Shown here piece after piece: positions 5,739 through 9,910 of a stretch of DNA of 9,910 nt. The notes beneath the pieces are model-generated. The model did not search any database and was not told the DNA's origin. It saw only the letters and a list, made by a program, of their open reading frames with translations. Within the stretch, counting starts at the first letter, position 1. Each line of letters starts with the position of its first letter. Position numbers and translations under genes: made by a program. Source of the stretch: Clostridia bacterium (GTDB taxonomy: Bacteria; Bacillota; Clostridia; Christensenellales; UBA3700); assembly GCA_900772745.1 (NCBI GenBank), contig CAAGRV010000143.1:1-9910 (forward strand), read 5' to 3'.

Positions 5739-7127
5739 ATGAAAAAAAAGATATTTTTAGCAGTTATGGTGATAGTATTGACAATTACACTACTCGCTGC
5801 TTGTGGTAAGAAAGAAGGAGATCAAGATAATGGTGGCGTAGACAATACCGTAACCACTGTCAAAGAACTATCCGCAGACAACGGCGTTTTGGCAAGCGGA
5901 ACTTTTGAAAGTGGCACTGCAATAAAAGCAGAAAACCACGCCACCGACAGTAAGCAAGGCAAAGCGGCGATTTCGGCAATCGACAAGCCTTACGACAGCG
6001 CAAAGGTTGCCGTTTTTGATATCACTCTTACCAAGGGCGACGAAAAAGTGCAACCGAGCGGAAAGGTCAAAATCACTATGCCAAAACCATTTGAGGCAGA
6101 CGACTACATTACTTATCATGTTAGAGGAGATAACACAGTAGAGGAACTTGCAACCGCAGTCAGCGGTGACAAAATCTCTTTCGAAACGACAAGTTTTTCG
6201 TACTTCGTGATCACGACAAACAAGGTTGTGCACCGCACGAAACTAAACTACAAGGGAGTGTGGGTGCCGTCGTCAACGGGCGAGCCCGTTGACATAACGT
6301 ACCTTTTCAAAGATGCGTATATGATTGACAAGGAGGGCGATGCGTATAAGATGGCGGACGCCGTAGAAGAAGACACGGCTTTGAAACTTTGTTCCAACCC
6401 CGACAATTATAAGTACGAAGCGCGCGCTAGGGATAAAATCGGTTATCTTTTCGCGAGAGGAAACGAAGACTGGGAGTTTTGCGCGGAGCTTCGCGCAGGC
6501 TCGCCGACAGGTCCTGCAATCGCAAAATGGCACGGCTATGAAATTTATGGTTATTATAGATACGAAGACTATGACGACTACAAAGACTTCATGTGGGTGG
6601 AAAGTCATTTTATGCAATTCGTCGGCGAGGTTCACCCAAAACTTGAATACATAAAGTTTGTTTCCGTTAAAAACGTCGACGGCTACACGGACGAAAACGG
6701 CGGGTGGATTTCGAAAGAAGACTCCCTTGACGTCTACGTCGTGCGTACGCCGATAGGGACTTCGCAAAGATTGAACAGGAAGTTGAGCGCAAATCGGTAC
6801 GGAGTTATCAAAATTTCCGAAAGAGCCTTCAACACCAGACAGTCAACTATCGCGGGATATCCGCGCTACTGGTGGCGCTTCGATATCGAAGAAGGAAAAC
6901 CTACGCACTGGTTGCTTATCAACGGCAACGTCAAGGCAACGGTGTTCAACGGGCGCGGTGAATTTGTCCAAACGGGATATGATATGAAATTGAAGTTCGA
7001 TTACGACGAAACACTCGATACCAGATTCTCTGAAAGCAAGTGCAACAGATATTTTATTCTGCTGGAAGAAAACGGCGTCGAAAACCCGGATTGTAAAATG
7101 GACTTACAGTTTTTACAAAACCCGTAA
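5739..7127 (+). CDS. Cell-surface lipoprotein, function unknown
   Basis: This is a 462-residue protein with a classical lipoprotein signal: MKKK, a hydrophobic stretch, and lipobox LAAC (19-22) followed by Gly and a polar Gly/Asn/Asp-rich linker. Cys22 should be lipidated and the protein anchored outside the cytoplasmic membrane. Residues about 40-160 look like a beta-sandwich domain of the kind seen in clostridial surface proteins, with VKITMPKPF (about residues 110-118) and a closing SFSYFVITT (152-160). Residues 161-462 form a second region I do not recognise, rich in aromatic and acidic residues, including a Tyr/Asp cluster around 267-281 and a Tyr-Trp-Trp near the middle of the C-terminal half. 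No catalytic motif is evident. By eye, codons with CG (GCG, TCG, CGC, ACG) become commoner after about 6200, hinting at a fusion. It is followed after 95 bases by the large secreted protein, with no good terminator between, only a short GTCGC/GCGAC stem at 7169-7182, so the two may be cotranscribed. Confidence 0.85.
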   Translation: MKKKIFLAVMVIVLTITLLAACGKKEGDQDNGGVDNTVTTVKELSADNGVLASGTFESGTAIKAENHATDSKQGKAAISAIDKPYDSAKVAVFDITLTKGDEKVQPSGKVKITMPKPFEADDYITYHVRGDNTVEELATAVSGDKISFETTSFSYFVITTNKVVHRTKLNYKGVWVPSSTGEPVDITYLFKDAYMIDKEGDAYKMADAVEEDTALKLCSNPDNYKYEARARDKIGYLFARGNEDWEFCAELRAGSPTGPAIAKWHGYEIYGYYRYEDYDDYKDFMWVESHFMQFVGEVHPKLEYIKFVSVKNVDGYTDENGGWISKEDSLDVYVVRTPIGTSQRLNRKLSANRYGVIKISERAFNTRQSTIAGYPRYWWRFDIEEGKPTHWLLINGNVKATVFNGRGEFVQTGYDMKLKFDYDETLDTRFSESKCNRYFILLEENGVENPDCKMDLQFLQNP

Positions 7128-7222
7128 AATATTGTTACGACAAACTAACACAATAAATAATGTTTTAAGTCGCAACAGCGACACGGAACATATCCCCAAA
7201 AAAATAAAAAGGAGATACGATT

Positions 7223-9910
7223 ATGACAAACAACAAGGCGAATAAATCAAAGATATTAGCGCTTATACTCGGTCTTACGATGTGCCTTGCGCTTATGCTC
7301 GGCATAGCGATGGCAAGCCCGACGAATACAGTATATGCGGCAGGAGCGACAGGCGGACTTACGATTGACGGCACAAGCGATATAACCGCATCTGACGCAA
7401 CTTATGCCTATTCTGCTACCGACAAAACGCTGAGATTAAACGGATATAATGGCGGAGTCATAAGGTTTACCGCAGACGATGACGTTACGGTAAACCTTGA
7501 GAGTGAGAGCACAAATACCATAACGCTGAACGACAGCGCCGTAACCGAGAATCAATACGGCGTGTATGCCACAGGCAATCTTACCGTTACGGGCAAGGGA
7601 ACGCTCAATATCAATATGAATATCAGTGGTACGAGTGACGAAATCACCACGGAATACGGCAAAGAACTTTACGGCTTATACGCCAAAAACCTGACAATCA
7701 ACGGAGAGATAAACGTCAACGTCAATTTGATTTCAAACGGTTTTTCTTGCGGTATTTTTGCTACTAATGATATCATAGTTGACGGAAAAGCAAACGTAGA
7801 TATCAAATGCCGTAGCAAGTACAACAATACCGAATATTACGGCACTAATAAGGTTGTGTACGGAATTTATTCTCAAAACGGCAATATTAAACTATCGGGA
7901 ACGGGCACGAAAAATATAGAACATACTTGCCCGGTGAATTATGCGCAAGCGAATGAAGCCAAGGGAGTTTATGCGGGTGGCGGTAGAATAGAAATATCTG
8001 GAGGAAAACTCACTATAAAAATGCCTAATGAAGGTGCAGGAATAAATTCTTATTATGATTGCGTGATAAAGAACTCCGACATAAGCGTCGTTGACGCCGA
8101 GCAAGGAATTATCGTAAATTATTCAACCTCTTCTGCAACGAGCGTAACGATAGAAAAAAGCAAGTTATATATTTCTACTTTAGGATTTACAAGCGAACGT
8201 CCCCCAGGATCAATAGCGGGTATTATGATTTATTCTGCCAAGCTGTACATATTAGATAGCGACATTCATATCGAATCGCGCTCATGCATCTCGGGAACCT
8301 CGTCGCAATCGACGAATCTGGTGTTTATAAAAGGCGCGTCCGTCGTGCGATTGATAAATCCGATCAAAGAAGATCCAAAAGTTTGGCACGCTTACCTTAG
8401 CACTTTTGATCTTAGCAAGGGCGGAAGTATTACCATCAATTCGCCCTGCCAAAAATTCTATTATGTTGACCACATAAAACTCGGAGTGAAGACGAAAGCC
8501 GAATATGGAAGGAAAGATACGCAGTCAGACCATGACGGCGACGCTTACTTGTACAGAACGGAATTTAGCGATGATTTGAAGATAATAAAGTTTGTGTTCG
8601 GCGAAGGAGCAGGCACGGCAACGACGAGCGACGTCAACGTTGAAGGCATGAAAGGTTATGCAATCGAGGAGAGAGAGTTCACCGTCACGTTGGCAGGGGA
8701 CACTTTTACCGAAATTCCGCAAAACACCGACGTAACCTCTTGGTTTAAGAATATGCCTTTGGGATTGGTTGCAAAAATCAAAACCAAAATCGAAGCAGGC
8801 GCAACAAGCCTTACCATTACAATCAGCGGCACTCCTCAAAGCGTGGAGACGGTGCGCGCATATATCGAAATCCCCGAAAAGTATCTTGTCACGGGAGAGT
8901 ACGACATCACCATAGACCCGAATAAAAACAAGGTTGATTTCAGCATTGTGTCGGGCGAAACGATAGCCGTACCCGTCCCTTCCGTCACGCAATTCGATTA
9001 TGACGGCGAAGAAAAAGTGTTGCTTACGGACGGCGAAGGCTACACTGTCAGCAATAACAAAAAGACCGATGCAGGTGAATACACGGCAGTTGTGACGCTG
9101 AAAAAAGGGTATAAGTGGTCGGACGGAACTACCGACCCGAGAAATATTGCTTGGACAATAAAGAGACAGGACATTACCATAGAGGTGACTCTTGGCATAA
9201 CAGAGTATAAATATTCAGGCTATACCATCGAACCCGAATACACAGTGTATCGCACAACGCCTACCGGCAACGTTGAGTTGCCTAGCTCGGAATACAGAGG
9301 CGTGTTGTCAAACAACAAGGACGTCGGCACTGCAACTTTGATTGTCGAAGACAACGGAATAGGCAACTATAACATTACAAACCCCGTTACCGTCAATTTT
9401 GAAATAGTCAAAGACACAAAAACTCCGCCTACGGGGCTGAAAGGCATTGCGCCATCGGCTGACGGCGCAACGGACGGCAAAATTACGGGAACGACCGCCG
9501 ATATGGAATATTCTACCGATACGGCGTTCACTTCATCTAACCCTTGTGCGGATACTGAAACAACAGGACTTGCCGAAGGAACGTATTACGTTCGCTATAA
9601 AGAAACAGGTACAAGCGAAGCAAGTGATTATGTCGAAGTGAAAGTCGCTTTGAATTCCGTTACGGTTGTAGGCGGAACAGGCAGTGGAAAATATGCTGCC
9701 GGAAAATCTGTAACAGTAAGAGTGACAGTGCCGACAGGCAAAACATTTGCAAACTGGACGTTTAGAGGAGTTGTGCTAAACACGGCGCAGATTACACAAC
9801 AGGAAATTACTTTCACTATGCCCGAAAAGGACGTTGTGTTGACCGCTTTGTTTGATGATATTATTTACAATATAATGGTAACAAACGGAACGTCGAACGC
9901 ACCTACGGCA
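7223..9910 (+). CDS. Large secreted modular surface protein, 3' end outside window
   Basis: An uninterrupted frame runs from ATG 7223 to the window edge (896 codons, no stop). AAGGAG (7209-7214) supports the start. The signal peptide is Lys-rich, then hydrophobic, with cleavage likely after VYA near residue 39. Residues about 45-360 are a repetitive Gly/Asn/Thr-rich beta-helix-like region resembling the carbohydrate-binding domain of Cthe_2159-type proteins, with recurring Y-G-hydrophobic-Y and LTVTGKGTLNI-like turns. Residues about 471-558 match a common Bacillota surface beta domain (TLAGDTFTEI, TDVTSWF, TITISGTP). About 583-647 and 649-732 look like MBG/Ig-type repeats (FDYDGEEK, TDAGEYTAVVTLKKGYKWSDG, closing WTIKR). 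About 733-808 begins PPTGLKG and contains GLAEGTYYVRYKETGT. About 811-880 is an InlB-B/Flg_new_2-like repeat (VVGGTGSGKYAAGKSVTV, FTMPEKDVVLTALF), with another starting at the edge. It is probably an adhesin or glycan-binding surface protein; the wall anchor is not in view. Confidence 0.88.
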   Translation, partial: MTNNKANKSKILALILGLTMCLALMLGIAMASPTNTVYAAGATGGLTIDGTSDITASDATYAYSATDKTLRLNGYNGGVIRFTADDDVTVNLESESTNTITLNDSAVTENQYGVYATGNLTVTGKGTLNINMNISGTSDEITTEYGKELYGLYAKNLTINGEINVNVNLISNGFSCGIFATNDIIVDGKANVDIKCRSKYNNTEYYGTNKVVYGIYSQNGNIKLSGTGTKNIEHTCPVNYAQANEAKGVYAGGGRIEISGGKLTIKMPNEGAGINSYYDCVIKNSDISVVDAEQGIIVNYSTSSATSVTIEKSKLYISTLGFTSERPPGSIAGIMIYSAKLYILDSDIHIESRSCISGTSSQSTNLVFIKGASVVRLINPIKEDPKVWHAYLSTFDLSKGGSITINSPCQKFYYVDHIKLGVKTKAEYGRKDTQSDHDGDAYLYRTEFSDDLKIIKFVFGEGAGTATTSDVNVEGMKGYAIEEREFTVTLAGDTFTEIPQNTDVTSWFKNMPLGLVAKIKTKIEAGATSLTITISGTPQSVETVRAYIEIPEKYLVTGEYDITIDPNKNKVDFSIVSGETIAVPVPSVTQFDYDGEEKVLLTDGEGYTVSNNKKTDAGEYTAVVTLKKGYKWSDGTTDPRNIAWTIKRQDITIEVTLGITEYKYSGYTIEPEYTVYRTTPTGNVELPSSEYRGVLSNNKDVGTATLIVEDNGIGNYNITNPVTVNFEIVKDTKTPPTGLKGIAPSADGATDGKITGTTADMEYSTDTAFTSSNPCADTETTGLAEGTYYVRYKETGTSEASDYVEVKVALNSVTVVGGTGSGKYAAGKSVTVRVTVPTGKTFANWTFRGVVLNTAQITQQEITFTMPEKDVVLTALFDDIIYNIMVTNGTSNAPTA

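Noticed and set aside
8525..8992. A 155-codon minus-strand frame
   Set aside because: It lies opposite the large secreted protein, whose plus frame is uninterrupted from 7223 to 9910 and shows recognisable repeat domains.

Overview
The window looks like a chromosomal segment of a low-to-moderate GC, Gram-positive, endospore-lineage bacterium (Bacillota, probably an uncultured Clostridia-type gut organism). The evidence is AGGAGG-type ribosome binding sites, near-consensus sigma-A promoters (one exactly TTGACA-N17-TATAAT), a YyaC-family sporulation gene, a lipobox lipoprotein, and a large exported protein built from repeat domains typical of Bacillota. The taxon is inferred; no rRNA or tRNA is present.

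Left part (1-4113), housekeeping and sporulation. After about 350 bases with no convincing gene there is a possible small BofA-like membrane protein (+). It meets a CvpA-family membrane protein (-) tail to tail with a 4-base overlap. Then come a YyaC/DUF1256 sporulation protein (+) and a full-length FtsH membrane AAA+ zinc protease (+) with its own promoter and a strong terminator.

Middle part (4114-5185), a small regulatory module. A 67-residue Xre/Cro-type repressor (-) is divergent from a 142-residue single-pass membrane protein of unknown family (+). The shared intergenic DNA has a near-consensus promoter overlaid by inverted half-sites. It also has a 14-base direct repeat, one copy on the -35 box and the other on the repressor's own start codon. 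This looks like an autoregulated switch.

Right part (5186-9910), a surface locus. A promoter leads into a structured leader, then a well-initiated short ORF interrupted by a 70-base (GCAA)17.5 microsatellite, then a strong hairpin-plus-U terminator. A 462-residue lipoprotein and a very large secreted modular protein follow. The large protein has a signal peptide, a carbohydrate-binding beta-helix-like region, Ig/MBG-type repeats and an InlB-B/Flg_new-type repeat, and it is still open at the window edge (896 codons seen).

The most interesting idea is that repeat slippage changes where the short ORF stops. In one of the three phases its stop codon falls directly against the terminator stem, so the microsatellite could act as a phase-variable attenuator for the surface genes. 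This is inference from layout and has not been tested. No mobile element, CRISPR array, tRNA or rRNA was seen.
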